Notes: generated from the letters alone by a model not told the origin. Counted from the first letter of the stretch, positions 1 to 9,439 are shown. The stretch is 64,000 bases of DNA from Spirochaetaceae bacterium (GCA_007693945.1 RECP01000045.1:23538-87537), one strand, 5' to 3'. Numbers and translations are program-made.

Positions 1-700
1 GCATCGCGTAGCGGTTTGACAGCAGGGTCCTGAGGCTGCCGATGACCGAGTGCGTCTGGTTCGAATGCTGCTCGGATGCCGGTGTGCGATCGCGGCCGTT
101 GCTCCCTATTGTGCGGCGCACACGCCGTCCCACCGCCAGTGAACCGATCAGCGCAATGCCGCTCAGCGGCAGAATTGCCTCGACGGCACCCAGTATTCGT
201 GACAACGGCGCGACCGCCAGACCGGCGCAGATCACGGCGGTCATCTCCCAGGCGGTCAGCCGCGGGTAGACGCCCTTTAACGTACGTACGTCATAGAGCT
301 CGGCGGCGATCGAGCCGCGCAGCATGAAACAGTAGAGCGCACCCATGGTGTACACCAGCATGATGAAGAACGGGGCGAGTGCCGCAACACGCCCGAACAG
401 CGGAAAGGTCAGCGCGTACAGCAGCGGCGCGGCGACGGCGAACACCAGTTTTGTGGCTGCCGACAGCCGGAAGACCGAGATGCGCTCTTCGAGCGACTGA
501 AACCCGATCGAGACAATCGGCACCAGCAGGCCGGCCATAACGTAGGCCAGACGCAGTCCGCCGGAGCCGAACCGATAGACCAGCAGCGTGTAGCCGGTAT
601 TGTAGAGCAGGCCGAAGGCGAGTCCAACCAGAAACGCATCAACGGCCAGCAGCGGCAGAATCTTGTTTTCGGGGCCACGTCGTGGCGGATACGGGTGCAT
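1..700 (-). CDS. Multi-pass membrane protein, MFS/nucleotide-translocase-like (partial, runs off the left edge)
   Basis: An open frame with no stop runs from an ATG at 700 to base 1, so only the first 233 residues are visible and the C-terminus lies outside the window. A GTG at 712 (four codons earlier) is an alternative start; neither has a clear Shine-Dalgarno. After a short basic N-terminus come several hydrophobic segments (about residues 15-35, 45-65, 80-100, 105-130, 160-180 and 185-200). Their pattern recalls the MFS-like proteins related to ATP/ADP translocases that are common in spirochaetes. The gene is divergent from the sugar-binding lipoprotein gene, with about 120 bases between them. 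The substrate cannot be told. The frame is well supported because it stays open with normal codon use over 700 bases; the family is a guess. Confidence 0.7.
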   Translation of the reverse strand, partial: MHPYPPRRGPENKILPLLAVDAFLVGLAFGLLYNTGYTLLVYRFGSGGLRLAYVMAGLLVPIVSIGFQSLEERISVFRLSAATKLVFAVAAPLLYALTFPLFGRVAALAPFFIMLVYTMGALYCFMLRGSIAAELYDVRTLKGVYPRLTAWEMTAVICAGLAVAPLSRILGAVEAILPLSGIALIGSLAVGRRVRRTIGSNGRDRTPASEQHSNQTHSVIGSLRTLLSNRYAM

Positions 701-762
701 GATTGCGCTCACAGTATAGCGTCAGGCTGCCGTCAGCTCCAGCCTAATCTGTTGCGTTAACG

Positions 763-791
763 TTGACACACGCGCGATGTGGCCGTAGGAT
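763..791 (+). promoter_or_regulatory. Sigma-70-type promoter of the sugar-binding protein operon
   Basis: A perfect TTGACA (763-768) is followed after 17 bases by TAGGAT (786-791). This places the transcript start near 798, about 24 bases before the ATG at 822. AGGAG at 811-815 is the ribosome binding site. Confidence 0.75.
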
Positions 792-821
792 AGTCAAAAC
801 TGTACTTACAAGGAGTGTGAT

Positions 822-2099
822 ATGAGAGCAGCTGTTGTCTTTCGAACGGTATCGCTGATCGCGGTCGCTGTCCTGGTGGCGTTGCTGGTCGCGTGCGCGC
901 CGTCGGCACCTGAGGACGAGCAGATCACCGTTGAGATGTGGTTTGGACGTCAGGAGTTCGTGCCGCACGATCAATTCGAGCGTTTTCACGCCGATAACCC
1001 CAACATCCGCGTTGAATGGGACGTCATTCCGCTGGAACAGGCGCATACCGACTTCATGCGCAACCATGCGGCCGGAAGTGCACCCGATGTCGTACAGATC
1101 TTCCACGAATTCACCGCCACCATGGTAGCCCAGGGAACGTTGCTCGATATCAGCCAGTACCTGCGCGCCTGGGAAAGGGAAGACCCTGCAGACTTCGCCG
1201 ACGTGTTTGACATTGCCTTCACCCTCACCAGCTACGAGGGCGGCACATACGGTATCAACGTGCATTCCGCGCCTTACTTCCTCGGCTATCGCAAGGACTG
1301 GATCGAGCAGGCCGGCACGGAGCCCCCCGAGACGTGGGAGGACGTGCTCGAGATCAGCCGCGTGCTGCAGCGTGACATACTCAGCGGTGACCAGTACGCG
1401 TTCGCGCAACCCGGCGGAGCGCACCACCCGCCGTTCTGGTTCAACTCCATCTACATGTCGATGGGTGGAAAATTTACCGATACCGGCCTGCCGATCGTTG
1501 ATTCACCGGCAGGTATCGCGCTGATTGAGTTCTTCCAGGCCCTGGGCCGTGAAGGACTGCAGGATCCCGAGGCCTCATCGTGGGCTTCCGGGGATATGCG
1601 CGGCGCCTTCATGGGCGGCCGGGCGGCGTTCTTCCCCGAGGCAATCAACATCTTTGCCGTTACTCAGCGTGAGCTGGACTACGGCACCGAGTGGGAGGTC
1701 ATGGTGCAGCCGTACCGCGCCGGTGCGCGGGACGATTTTCAGGTCAACACGTTCGGCTGGCCGTTCATGGTGAGCTCCGACACCGAGCATCCTGAGGCCG
1801 TCATGGCGGTGCTGCGTTACGTCTTCGATCCCGACATCGTCAAGGATGTCGCGTACTCGTACCAGCCTGCCAACCGGGCCAGCGTGCTGGGCAGTGCCGA
1901 GTATCTGCAGGCGCACCCGTACTTCCCGATTCTGGAGCAGGCTTTTGCCGATCAGGTACCGTATCCCACGCACCTGCGCAGCCCCGAGCGCAGTGATATC
2001 CTCAACGAGATGAAGCAGGTTGCCCAGACGGACCACAATCGGAACGCAGCCGATATCGCCGCCGATTATCAGGCGCGCCTGAATGCGCTCGACAACTGA
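822..2099 (+). CDS. ABC transporter sugar-binding lipoprotein (extracellular solute-binding protein family 1)
   Basis: The 425-residue protein has a typical lipoprotein signal: a hydrophobic stretch to residue 24 and the lipobox LVAC, with the lipidated cysteine at 25. The mature part has the family 1 solute-binding pattern of sugar (CUT1) importers: an early WFGRQE-like strand, a region around residues 80-100 reading APDVVQIF, and a C-terminal NPEAV-like helix. It should capture a sugar outside the inner membrane. No permease or ATPase gene lies beside it. Instead the same strand continues with an aldolase and a sugar kinase, so this is a catabolic operon with an orphan receptor. A strong promoter and ribosome site precede the gene and a stable hairpin follows it. 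The ligand is unknown. Confidence 0.88.
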   Translation: MRAAVVFRTVSLIAVAVLVALLVACAPSAPEDEQITVEMWFGRQEFVPHDQFERFHADNPNIRVEWDVIPLEQAHTDFMRNHAAGSAPDVVQIFHEFTATMVAQGTLLDISQYLRAWEREDPADFADVFDIAFTLTSYEGGTYGINVHSAPYFLGYRKDWIEQAGTEPPETWEDVLEISRVLQRDILSGDQYAFAQPGGAHHPPFWFNSIYMSMGGKFTDTGLPIVDSPAGIALIEFFQALGREGLQDPEASSWASGDMRGAFMGGRAAFFPEAINIFAVTQRELDYGTEWEVMVQPYRAGARDDFQVNTFGWPFMVSSDTEHPEAVMAVLRYVFDPDIVKDVAYSYQPANRASVLGSAEYLQAHPYFPILEQAFADQVPYPTHLRSPERSDILNEMKQVAQTDHNRNAADIAADYQARLNALDN

Positions 2100-2135
2100 G
2101 CACAGACCGGTCGTCGCTTCCTGACCTTGAAGTCA

Positions 2136-2166
2136 GGCAACGGCTCCCCGCGCGGGAGCCGTTGCC
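2136..2166 (+). terminator. Intercistronic hairpin after the binding-protein gene
   Basis: A 13-base-pair perfect stem (GGCAACGGCTCCC with GGGAGCCGTTGCC) has a 5-base loop and no following T run. It therefore probably acts as a partial terminator or an mRNA 3'-end stabiliser, not a full stop, giving more binding-protein mRNA than enzyme mRNA. Confidence 0.6.
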
Positions 2167-2215
2167 GTGCAAGGGGTGCAACCGGAGCCAAAGTCACAGC
2201 CAAGGAGAGAGAGCT

Positions 2216-3124
2216 TTGCAGAGTAACACGATCATGCGTAATGCATGGCAGCAGCGCATTATTGTTCCGGCCTTCAACATTCCCTACATTCCGATGATGG
2301 AGCCAATCATGCAGGCGGCGCGCGATGAGGACGCATTCTGCCTGGTTGCCGTTGCGCGACTGGAGTGGACCAAGTTCCAGAGCAAGAGCATGGCGGCCAT
2401 CAGCCGCGAGTTTCAGCGGCTCGAAAGCAGCGATCATGTGAGGCTGCACCTCGATCACATCCCGGTCATCGATGAAGACAACCTCAAGGTTCCGTATCTC
2501 GATCTGATCAGGGAAGCGCTCGGTCTCGGTTTCCAGTCGGTTATGGTAGACGGATCACGGCTTCCGCTTGACGATAATATCGCGGCGACGCGGGCCGTGG
2601 TCGATATAGCGCACGAAGCCGGGGTTCCGGTGGAAGCCGAGCTCGGTGCCGTACTGGGCCACGAAGCCGATCCGGGTATGAGTTATGAAGAGATCGTCCG
2701 TACGCGCACCGGCTTCACCAGCGTGGATGAAGCCCGACGTTTTGTAACCGAAACCGGTTGTGACTGGCTCTCGGTTGCCTTCGGCAATATTCACGGAGCA
2801 GTGTCGGAAGCGTTGCGTCACAACAAGAAGGTGGCGGCTCAGCTTGACATAGCACACCTCAAGGATCTTTCTGGCGCGGCCGGCATTCCGCTGGTACTGC
2901 ATGGCGGGAGCGGCATTCCCGCGCAGTCTATCCATGAAGCTGTACGCCACGGCATTGCCAAGATCAACATCGGGACTGAACTGCGTCAGACATACGAGCA
3001 GGAACTCGGAGCATCCGAGAGTACGGACAAGGCGCAGGCAGCGGTTCTGATCCGGACGCGCTCGATTCTGCGGGATTTTCTTGAGATTGGCGGCAAGAAG
3101 GACCAGGTGACGGGGGGAGTCTGA
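2216..3124 (+). CDS. Class II fructose/tagatose-bisphosphate aldolase family protein
   Basis: A zinc-dependent class II aldolase, about 302 residues. The motif VPAFN lies near the start, HLDHIP carries the catalytic Asp and a metal-binding His, GAVLGHEADPG carries a second metal His, and LHGGSGIP a third. Such enzymes split ketose-phosphates to dihydroxyacetone phosphate plus an aldehyde. I chose the TTG at 2216 as start because AAGGAGAG (2202-2209) lies 6 bases before it. An ATG at 2162 would begin inside the upstream hairpin, and an ATG at 2234 is a weaker option. The loop after the catalytic Asp (IPVIDEDN) differs from the usual LDHG form, so the substrate may not be a standard one. The stop overlaps the kinase start by one base (TGATG), so the two are translationally coupled. 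Confidence 0.85.
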   Translation: MQSNTIMRNAWQQRIIVPAFNIPYIPMMEPIMQAARDEDAFCLVAVARLEWTKFQSKSMAAISREFQRLESSDHVRLHLDHIPVIDEDNLKVPYLDLIREALGLGFQSVMVDGSRLPLDDNIAATRAVVDIAHEAGVPVEAELGAVLGHEADPGMSYEEIVRTRTGFTSVDEARRFVTETGCDWLSVAFGNIHGAVSEALRHNKKVAAQLDIAHLKDLSGAAGIPLVLHGGSGIPAQSIHEAVRHGIAKINIGTELRQTYEQELGASESTDKAQAAVLIRTRSILRDFLEIGGKKDQVTGGV

Positions 3125-4659
3125 TGAGCCTGCTGGGAATTGACGTTGGTACCACCGGATGCAAGTCGGCCGTATTTTCCGCGGACGGATCATTGCTGGC
3201 GCTGCGCTACGTGGAGTACGATATCCAGCGGCCGCAACCGCGGACCGCCGAACTCGACAGCCAGTCTGTATGGGCGAAGATACACACGGTGATTCGCGAG
3301 GCGGTTGCCGCCAGCGCCGTTGGCCGGGATATTCGGGCCGTGGCGGTCGCCTCGATGGGAGAGAACATGGTCCCGGTGAGTCGTGACCGCTCCATCCTCG
3401 GCCCGTCGATTCTCAACGTAGACTGTCGCGGTGAAGAGTACCTTGCCGACCTGGAGTCGCGACTGCCGAACGCGCGACTCTACGGACTCAACGGAAACGT
3501 CTGGGGCAACCAGTACTCACTGCCCAAACTGATGTGGATCAGACAGTATCAGCCGGAACTCTACGAAAAGACCTACAAGTTCCTGCACTGGAGCAGTTTT
3601 GTTACCTTTATGCTCGGTGGGGAGCCCATGATTGACTACTCGTTGGCCAATCGAAGCCTGCTGTTAGACATTCACCGTGAGGACTGGTCCGACGAGCTGC
3701 TGCAACTGGGCGGCATCGACCGTGAAAAACTGCCCGCGACGGTGGCTTCGGGAGTCCAGGTGGGCAGCGTTGGTGCCCGGCAGGCAGAAGAGCTCGGCAT
3801 CCCCGCGGGAACGCCCCTGGTAAGCGGCGCCCACGATCAGTGCGCCAACCAGCTGGGTTGTGGCGTGATTGAAGACGGCATGGCGATGTACGGTATGGGA
3901 ACCTTCCCAACAATCGCGCCGGTTTTCTGCGCCTCACCGTCCGCCGACGTCATGATCGGCACCGGTCTCAACACCGAGCACCACGCGGTTCCCGGGCGCT
4001 TCGTCTCCTTCATCTTTCACATGGGCGGTTCGGCGGTCAAATGGTACCGCGACACGTTCGCTGCCGAAGAGCATCGGCGCGCGCAGGACGCCGGAGATGA
4101 TGTATACCCGCGCCTGTTCGGCGAAATGCCGGCGGCCCAGGCACCGCTTCTGCTGCTGCCGCGCTTTGCCCCGATGGGTCCCCCCGATTTTGAAGCCGAC
4201 GCGTGTGCAGCCATGCTCGGCCTCAGCCTCGAGACCAGGCGCGGCGATGTGCTGAAGGCAATTGTCGAAGGAAACACTTTGGCGCTCAACCTGTCGGTCG
4301 AAAGACTCCCCCAGGCCGGCATCAACGTTGACAGCTTCCGTGCCGTGGGCGGCGGTAGTCGATCCGACGGCGCGGTGCAGATTGCCGCCGACATATTCGG
4401 CAGGCCGATGACGCGTTCGCTGGTCGGCGAGACCGGAGCACTGGGCGCAGCGCTGCTGGCAGGGGTTGGCTGCCGGGTGTACCGCGACTTTCGCGAAGCA
4501 GTGACCGCCACGGTGCAAATCGGCGATACGTTCGAGCCCAACCCCGGACATCATGCGCGTTATCAGGAGGTTTTCGCCCTGTACAAAGAGTTCCGCTCGC
4601 TGGTGCAGCCGCTATCCGACAAGTGGAACGCCCTGCAGCGCCGACTGAACGAGGCTTGA
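3124..4659 (+). CDS. FGGY-family carbohydrate kinase (xylulokinase-like)
   Basis: The 511-residue protein has the FGGY architecture. The N-terminal phosphate loop DVGTTGCKSAVF lies at residues 6-17. The catalytic Asp is in SGAHDQ near residue 238, and the second FGGY signature (GGGSRSDGAVQIAADIFG) lies near residue 410. It phosphorylates a pentose, hexose or polyol in the cytoplasm, feeding the aldolase encoded just upstream. Length fits xylulokinase and L-fuculokinase relatives, but the substrate cannot be fixed from sequence. A GGGGG-rich ribosome site lies at the end of the aldolase gene. Confidence 0.88.
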   Translation: MSLLGIDVGTTGCKSAVFSADGSLLALRYVEYDIQRPQPRTAELDSQSVWAKIHTVIREAVAASAVGRDIRAVAVASMGENMVPVSRDRSILGPSILNVDCRGEEYLADLESRLPNARLYGLNGNVWGNQYSLPKLMWIRQYQPELYEKTYKFLHWSSFVTFMLGGEPMIDYSLANRSLLLDIHREDWSDELLQLGGIDREKLPATVASGVQVGSVGARQAEELGIPAGTPLVSGAHDQCANQLGCGVIEDGMAMYGMGTFPTIAPVFCASPSADVMIGTGLNTEHHAVPGRFVSFIFHMGGSAVKWYRDTFAAEEHRRAQDAGDDVYPRLFGEMPAAQAPLLLLPRFAPMGPPDFEADACAAMLGLSLETRRGDVLKAIVEGNTLALNLSVERLPQAGINVDSFRAVGGGSRSDGAVQIAADIFGRPMTRSLVGETGALGAALLAGVGCRVYRDFREAVTATVQIGDTFEPNPGHHARYQEVFALYKEFRSLVQPLSDKWNALQRRLNEA

Positions 4660-4682
4660 GTCTCGAACGTCGCGCGCCCGGC

Positions 4683-4709
4683 GCCCCGGTTTGCGCCTGG
4701 TTCCGGGGC
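4683..4709. terminator. Hairpin between convergent genes
   Basis: The arms GCCCCGG (4683-4689) and CCGGGGC (4703-4709) lie between the convergent kinase and UPF0303 genes. There is no T run on either side, so termination is plausible but unproven. Confidence 0.35.
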
Positions 4710-4761
4710 CGGCGTGATCAACCGGCGGTCCTCCGTCTGTGCGGGTACGGCGGGTGTCGGT

Positions 4762-5238
4762 TCAGCGCGCCAGGAACCGGCGCACGCTTTCTACCACCAG
4801 GGCGTGATCCTGCTCGTGCGGCAGGCCGGAAACGGTGATGGTACCAACAACGCCGGTGTTTTGAATGCGCACCGGAAATGATCCACCGGATGCGGCGAAG
4901 TGCTGCTCATCGAGTCCACGGTCTCGCAGTGTTCCGCCACTCGCCTCCAGCTTCAGCGTGAAGTGATACGAGCTCATGAAGACCCGGTTCACCAGCAGCT
5001 TCTTGCGTGCGATCCATTTGTCGTTGTCGGTGGCGGTACCTTCGAGCGCGTGATGAAACAGCTGCTGTCCGTGCCGCTCGATATCGATAGCCACGCTGAG
5101 GCCGCGTTGTTTGGCCCGCTCAACCATTGCCAGCCCAAGCTGCAGCGCCTCTTCGTTGGTGAATGAGCTGAACTGCAACTCCTCCTCTTCGCCTTCGCAC
5201 TCTTTGATGCGGGCGTCCAGTTTTCTGTTTCTTGCCAT
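4762..5238 (-). CDS. UPF0303 / HbpS-GlcG-like protein
   Basis: The 158-residue protein matches the UPF0303 group of the heme-degrading/HbpS-like (GlcG, DUF336) fold. An acidic N-terminal stretch is followed by a helix with EEALQLGLAMVERA, the core segment VAIDIERHGQQLF, and the C-terminal half with FAASGGSFPVRI and GTITVSGLP. Family members bind small molecules or heme, but no enzymatic role is established. AGGAG precedes the ATG. The gene lies 22 bases after the RND pump gene on the same strand, so it is probably the last gene of the efflux operon. Whether it takes part in efflux is unknown. Confidence 0.85.
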   Translation of the reverse strand: MARNRKLDARIKECEGEEEELQFSSFTNEEALQLGLAMVERAKQRGLSVAIDIERHGQQLFHHALEGTATDNDKWIARKKLLVNRVFMSSYHFTLKLEASGGTLRDRGLDEQHFAASGGSFPVRIQNTGVVGTITVSGLPHEQDHALVVESVRRFLAR

Positions 5239-5260
5239 CTTTGTCTCCTGCCGGATTGTA

Positions 5261-8200
5261 TCACGTCACGGCGTCTGCCGCGCCTCCGGGGTTTGGGCGT
5301 TCCTTCCAGCGGTACTTGAGGCTCAGCATCGAGGGAACGGCTACCAGCGTGCTGATGGTGGCAAAGCTCAGGCCGTAGAGCATCGTCCAGGCGAAGGCTC
5401 GCCACCATTCGGCCGACTCTGAGCCGAACTGCACGCTGAGTCCGTGGATGTCGAGGCTTATCCCAAGGGCCATCGGAACCAGAGCCAGCACGGTGGTCAG
5501 CGCGGTCAGAATCACGGGGCGCAGCCGAGTTCTCCCGGCTTCAATAACCGCCTGACGCCAGGGCATACCGGCCGCAATCAGCCTTTGCGTGTAGTCAACC
5601 AGTACGATGCAGTTGTTGACCGCCACTCCGGCCAGAGCAATGCAGCCGATTCCCGACATGATTATCACGAACTCCAGCTTTGCAAACGCGAATCCCCACA
5701 TCACACCGCCCAGCGACAGAAATACACCGAACAGGATGATGAACGGATCCGCCAGGGAGTTGAACTGTGCCAGCAGTACGATGAAAATAAGAAAGACGGC
5801 AATCACGAAGGCCTGCACAAGGAACTGGGTCGACTCATTGCGGATATCCGCGCCCTCTCCACTGCCAATCACGTATCCGCGCGGCAGATCACGCCGCAGC
5901 GCCTCGACCTGCGCTTCAATATCGCGCGTAATTGCTGCCCGATTGGGGATGTTGGCGTCAAAGTCGGCCCACACCGACACCGCGCGGTTCATGTTGCGCC
6001 GCTTGATGACGCCGGTAGCGGATTGAGGCTCAATATCGGCTACCGAGCTCAGCGGAACCCGCACGCCGTCGTTGGAGACCACCATCACGTTTCGCAGCGC
6101 CGCAACCGAGTCACGCTCGGACTGCCGGTAGCGCACCACGATGTCGTATTCTTCGCGCTTGTGGCGGAAGGTTCCAACCGTGGCCCCGTTGATTGCAGTA
6201 CGAACGGTGTTAGCAATATTGGCCGTCGCAACATCGTGCAGCGCCGCCCGGCCGCGGTCGATACGAACGGCGTACTCCGGGCGACCCGGTTCGTAGTCGG
6301 TATCCGCACTGCGGAACTCCGCGTAGCCCTGCAGTACGGCCAGTATACGGGCGCTGATATCGCCGAGAACCTCGTAGTCGGTGCCCCGAATCTCGTAGGA
6401 GACGTCGTTGCCGGTCGGCGGCCCTTCGTCCGCCTCTTCGATGGTGACTACCGCTCCGGTGATTGAGCCGACACGACGGCCAATCGCGCGCACCGCATCG
6501 CGGCCGCGGATAATGCGTTCATTGAAGGGAACAAAGGTTATGTCGACACGCCCGCGGTGGCTTTCCGGGTTGGATCCATCGCTGCCGGCGATGGCCGCGT
6601 AGCTCTCCAGTGAGCTCGGCGTGGTGCGTACCAGGTCTTCGGCCTGACGCACGATCGCATCGGTATAGCGCAGCGGTGTGCCCTGGGGCGCGTCAACCGT
6701 GATCCGTGCGCGTTCGGGATCCAGATCGGGAAAGAACAGCGGCTCCCGACCAAACAGTACAAACGCGGTGATGCCCAGAATGACCACTGCGGTAATCAGC
6801 AGCGTGCTCTTGAGCGCGTGGCGCGTTGCCAGCCGCAGCACGGCAGTATACCAGCTTTGTAGTCGTATGAACCCGCCCCCGCCTTCGGTGATTCGGCGCT
6901 GCTGTCGCGGGGACACGTTGAGAAAATAGCCGCAGAACACCGGGTTGATGACTACGGCGACCAGCAGTGATGAGCCGAGCACCACAATCACGGTCATCGG
7001 CAGATATTTCATGAAGTCGCCCATCAGTCCGGGCATGAAGATGATCGGAAAGAACGCCAGAACGGTTGTCAGCGTGCTGACCATAATCGGAGCGGCTACC
7101 TCACCGGCACCGTCAACGGCTGCCTGTACGCGGTCCTTTCCCATCGAAGCGTGCCGGAAGATGTTTTCGACAATCACGATGCCGTTGTCGACCAGCATCC
7201 CGAGTGCCAGAATCAGACTGAACAACACGATCATGTTGAGAGTGATGCTGAACAGCTGCAGGATGAAGAAGGACAGCAGCATCGACAGCGGGATTGCCAG
7301 CGAGACGAACAGCGAATTACGCAGGCCGAGGAAGAACACCGTGACGGCGATGACCAGCAGAAAACCGCTGGCCATGTTGTTTTCGAGATCAGCGATCATG
7401 TTGCTGATGTAGCGCGACTCATCGTACGACACCGTGATTTCGGTGCCCGCCGGAAGCTCGGCGTCCATTTCGGCTACGCGAACCCTGATTGACTCGGCCA
7501 CGTCCAGAATATTGGCGCCGATGCGTTTTCTGACCGACAGCGTTATTGCCGGCTGGCCGTTGAGCCGCGAACGGGTCTCGTCGAGCGACTCCTGCATCGC
7601 AATTGTGGATATATCGGCCAGGCGCACCGCCACCCCGTTGGCCGACACGTAGAGATCCTCGAACTCGCGCACCTCGGTCAGCTCACCGGTGATCGACAGG
7701 TTGTAGTTTCGTTCGGGGTTGCGCATAACGCCACCGGGGATCGACACGTGCTCCTGGCGGATCGCGCCGGTCACGTCATCGATCGAGAAGCCGTACGATG
7801 CCATTCTGTAGGCGTCGAGTTCAATAGCAACTTCGCGCGTCGGTTTGCCGGTGGTGTCAACATCGAGCACGCCCGGCAGGCGTTTGATGGCTTCGCTGAT
7901 CAGCTCGGCACCCTCTTCCAGCACGCCGACACCGTCAGGGTGCGACAGAACCAGAACGTAGAACGGCCAGTCCGAGACACTGAACTCGCGTACCAGCGGA
8001 TCGTCACTGTCAGCGGGAAGCTGCGGCCGAGCCAGATCGACGCGATCCTTTACCCTCTGCAACGCGGTCTCCACCGTCACGTCGGAACTGAACTCGGCGA
8101 AGATGAACGACAGGTTCTGGCGGCTCTCGGAAGTGAGCGTTAGCAGTCCGTCCACGCCGTCGAGCTCCTGTTCGATGCGCTGAGTCACCAACGACTCGAT

Positions 8201-8368
8201 GTCTGCCGCTGAGACCCCGACATAACCGGTTGTGATGAATATGTACGGCTGGGTAATCTCGGGCGCCGATTCGCGCGGCAGCCCGATGTACGCAACCACG
8301 CCGACAATCACGATCAGCGCCGCCAGGCCGAAGATCGCCATGTGCTTCTCAATGAAAAGGCGAATCAT
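5261..8368 (-). CDS. RND-family efflux pump, inner-membrane transporter (AcrB/MexB-like)
   Basis: The 1035-residue protein has the full RND layout: TM1 at residues 12-30, a large periplasmic loop, TM2-6 around 335-470, a second loop, and TM8-12 around 860-1010. It would export drugs or lipophilic compounds using the proton gradient, with the adaptor and outer-membrane channel encoded directly upstream. The TM4 relay motif reads GMLVDNGIVIVEN, so the usual second Asp of the Asp-Asp pair is Asn. The TM10 site equivalent to AcrB Lys940 lies in GVAVNNCIVLVDY and is also Asn. This points to the broader HAE subtypes rather than close AcrB relatives. The start lies 3 bases after the adaptor stop. 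Confidence 0.93.
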   Translation of the reverse strand: MIRLFIEKHMAIFGLAALIVIVGVVAYIGLPRESAPEITQPYIFITTGYVGVSAADIESLVTQRIEQELDGVDGLLTLTSESRQNLSFIFAEFSSDVTVETALQRVKDRVDLARPQLPADSDDPLVREFSVSDWPFYVLVLSHPDGVGVLEEGAELISEAIKRLPGVLDVDTTGKPTREVAIELDAYRMASYGFSIDDVTGAIRQEHVSIPGGVMRNPERNYNLSITGELTEVREFEDLYVSANGVAVRLADISTIAMQESLDETRSRLNGQPAITLSVRKRIGANILDVAESIRVRVAEMDAELPAGTEITVSYDESRYISNMIADLENNMASGFLLVIAVTVFFLGLRNSLFVSLAIPLSMLLSFFILQLFSITLNMIVLFSLILALGMLVDNGIVIVENIFRHASMGKDRVQAAVDGAGEVAAPIMVSTLTTVLAFFPIIFMPGLMGDFMKYLPMTVIVVLGSSLLVAVVINPVFCGYFLNVSPRQQRRITEGGGGFIRLQSWYTAVLRLATRHALKSTLLITAVVILGITAFVLFGREPLFFPDLDPERARITVDAPQGTPLRYTDAIVRQAEDLVRTTPSSLESYAAIAGSDGSNPESHRGRVDITFVPFNERIIRGRDAVRAIGRRVGSITGAVVTIEEADEGPPTGNDVSYEIRGTDYEVLGDISARILAVLQGYAEFRSADTDYEPGRPEYAVRIDRGRAALHDVATANIANTVRTAINGATVGTFRHKREEYDIVVRYRQSERDSVAALRNVMVVSNDGVRVPLSSVADIEPQSATGVIKRRNMNRAVSVWADFDANIPNRAAITRDIEAQVEALRRDLPRGYVIGSGEGADIRNESTQFLVQAFVIAVFLIFIVLLAQFNSLADPFIILFGVFLSLGGVMWGFAFAKLEFVIIMSGIGCIALAGVAVNNCIVLVDYTQRLIAAGMPWRQAVIEAGRTRLRPVILTALTTVLALVPMALGISLDIHGLSVQFGSESAEWWRAFAWTMLYGLSFATISTLVAVPSMLSLKYRWKERPNPGGAADAVT

Positions 8369-8371
8369 TGC

Positions 8372-9439
8372 CTATTCCCGGGGCATGGGCCGGACTGCCG
8401 TTCCATCGCTGAGGCGATTCATCCCTTCGACTACCAGCAGCTCGCCACCATCAAGCCCCTCGGTCACGACCGTGTGCGTGCTGTTGGACGGACCGAGACG
8501 CAGGTGACGCTGGACCGCCACGCCGTCCGTAACCACGAAGACCGAAGCCTGTCCGGCGCGCATAACCAGAGACCGCGACGGGACCAGCACGCTCTCCGCC
8601 AGCGTGCGCAGTGCGAGCTCCACCTGCGCTGTCTGCCCGGCCAGCAGCAACCCGTCACGGTTGTCGATTTCGATCTCGACGTCGAAGGTCAGCCTGCGAT
8701 CGGAACGGCGGCGCGCAAAACTGGTCGTTCGGCCGTCCCAGGTCCGACCGGGGAAACTCGCGAAGCATACGCGCGCCGCGCCGAGGGTACGCACACCGGC
8801 TATGTCGGCCTCCGGTACGCCGACAATCACCTTCATCCGCGACAGGTCGGCCACACTGTAGGTGGCGCCCCCCGGTCTCAACTCTTCGTGCAGATCAACG
8901 TGACGTGCGGTTACTATGCCATCGAGAGGAGTGATCGCCAGTGCGCCTTCACGGATAGTCTCGGCGTCTATTCGATCGGTGCGACTCCGCAGCCATTCCA
9001 GATGCATCTGGTCTACTCGTTGCTGCGAGCTGAGACCTTGCTGCAGGAACCGGTTCTCACGCTCGTACGCTTCGCGCGCCAGTCTTTCCGCCAGAACCGC
9101 GGTTTCCCATACAGCCTCGGCGCGGTCAGCTTCGATGCGCGCCAGTGATTGTCCGCTGCGTATTGTGTCTCCGGGGGCGGCGAACAATGCTTCCACGGTA
9201 CCGCCGGCGGTCGCCAGCAGGGTTGCCTGGCTGATTGCCCGCACTTCACCGTAATAGCGCCCGTACTCTACGAAGTCCTTGCGCTCAACTTCAACCGTGC
9301 GCACGATGACCTGCTCGCCATTGTCGATATCGCGATGCGGGAACTCGGTGGCGGCGGCGTCCTGACGCGCGCACGCGCCGATCGTCACCATCATTAACAG
9401 GCTTGCGGCCGCAGCGAGTCCGGGTACTGTTCTATACAA
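8372..9439 (-). CDS. RND efflux adaptor (membrane fusion protein), lipoprotein
   Basis: A periplasmic adaptor of 355 residues. The N-terminus is a lipoprotein signal with lipobox IGAC near residue 23. A lipoyl-like half motif (GGTVEALFAAPGDTIRSGQ, about 78-97) is followed by a short coiled-coil hairpin. The second lipoyl half is ITPLDGIVTARHVDLHEEL, and a beta-barrel domain comes last. It would bridge the RND pump and the TolC-like channel. The gene lies 34 bases after the tolC-like gene and 3 bases before the pump gene, so the three form one operon. Confidence 0.92.
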   Translation of the reverse strand: MYRTVPGLAAAASLLMMVTIGACARQDAAATEFPHRDIDNGEQVIVRTVEVERKDFVEYGRYYGEVRAISQATLLATAGGTVEALFAAPGDTIRSGQSLARIEADRAEAVWETAVLAERLAREAYERENRFLQQGLSSQQRVDQMHLEWLRSRTDRIDAETIREGALAITPLDGIVTARHVDLHEELRPGGATYSVADLSRMKVIVGVPEADIAGVRTLGAARVCFASFPGRTWDGRTTSFARRRSDRRLTFDVEIEIDNRDGLLLAGQTAQVELALRTLAESVLVPSRSLVMRAGQASVFVVTDGVAVQRHLRLGPSNSTHTVVTEGLDGGELLVVEGMNRLSDGTAVRPMPRE

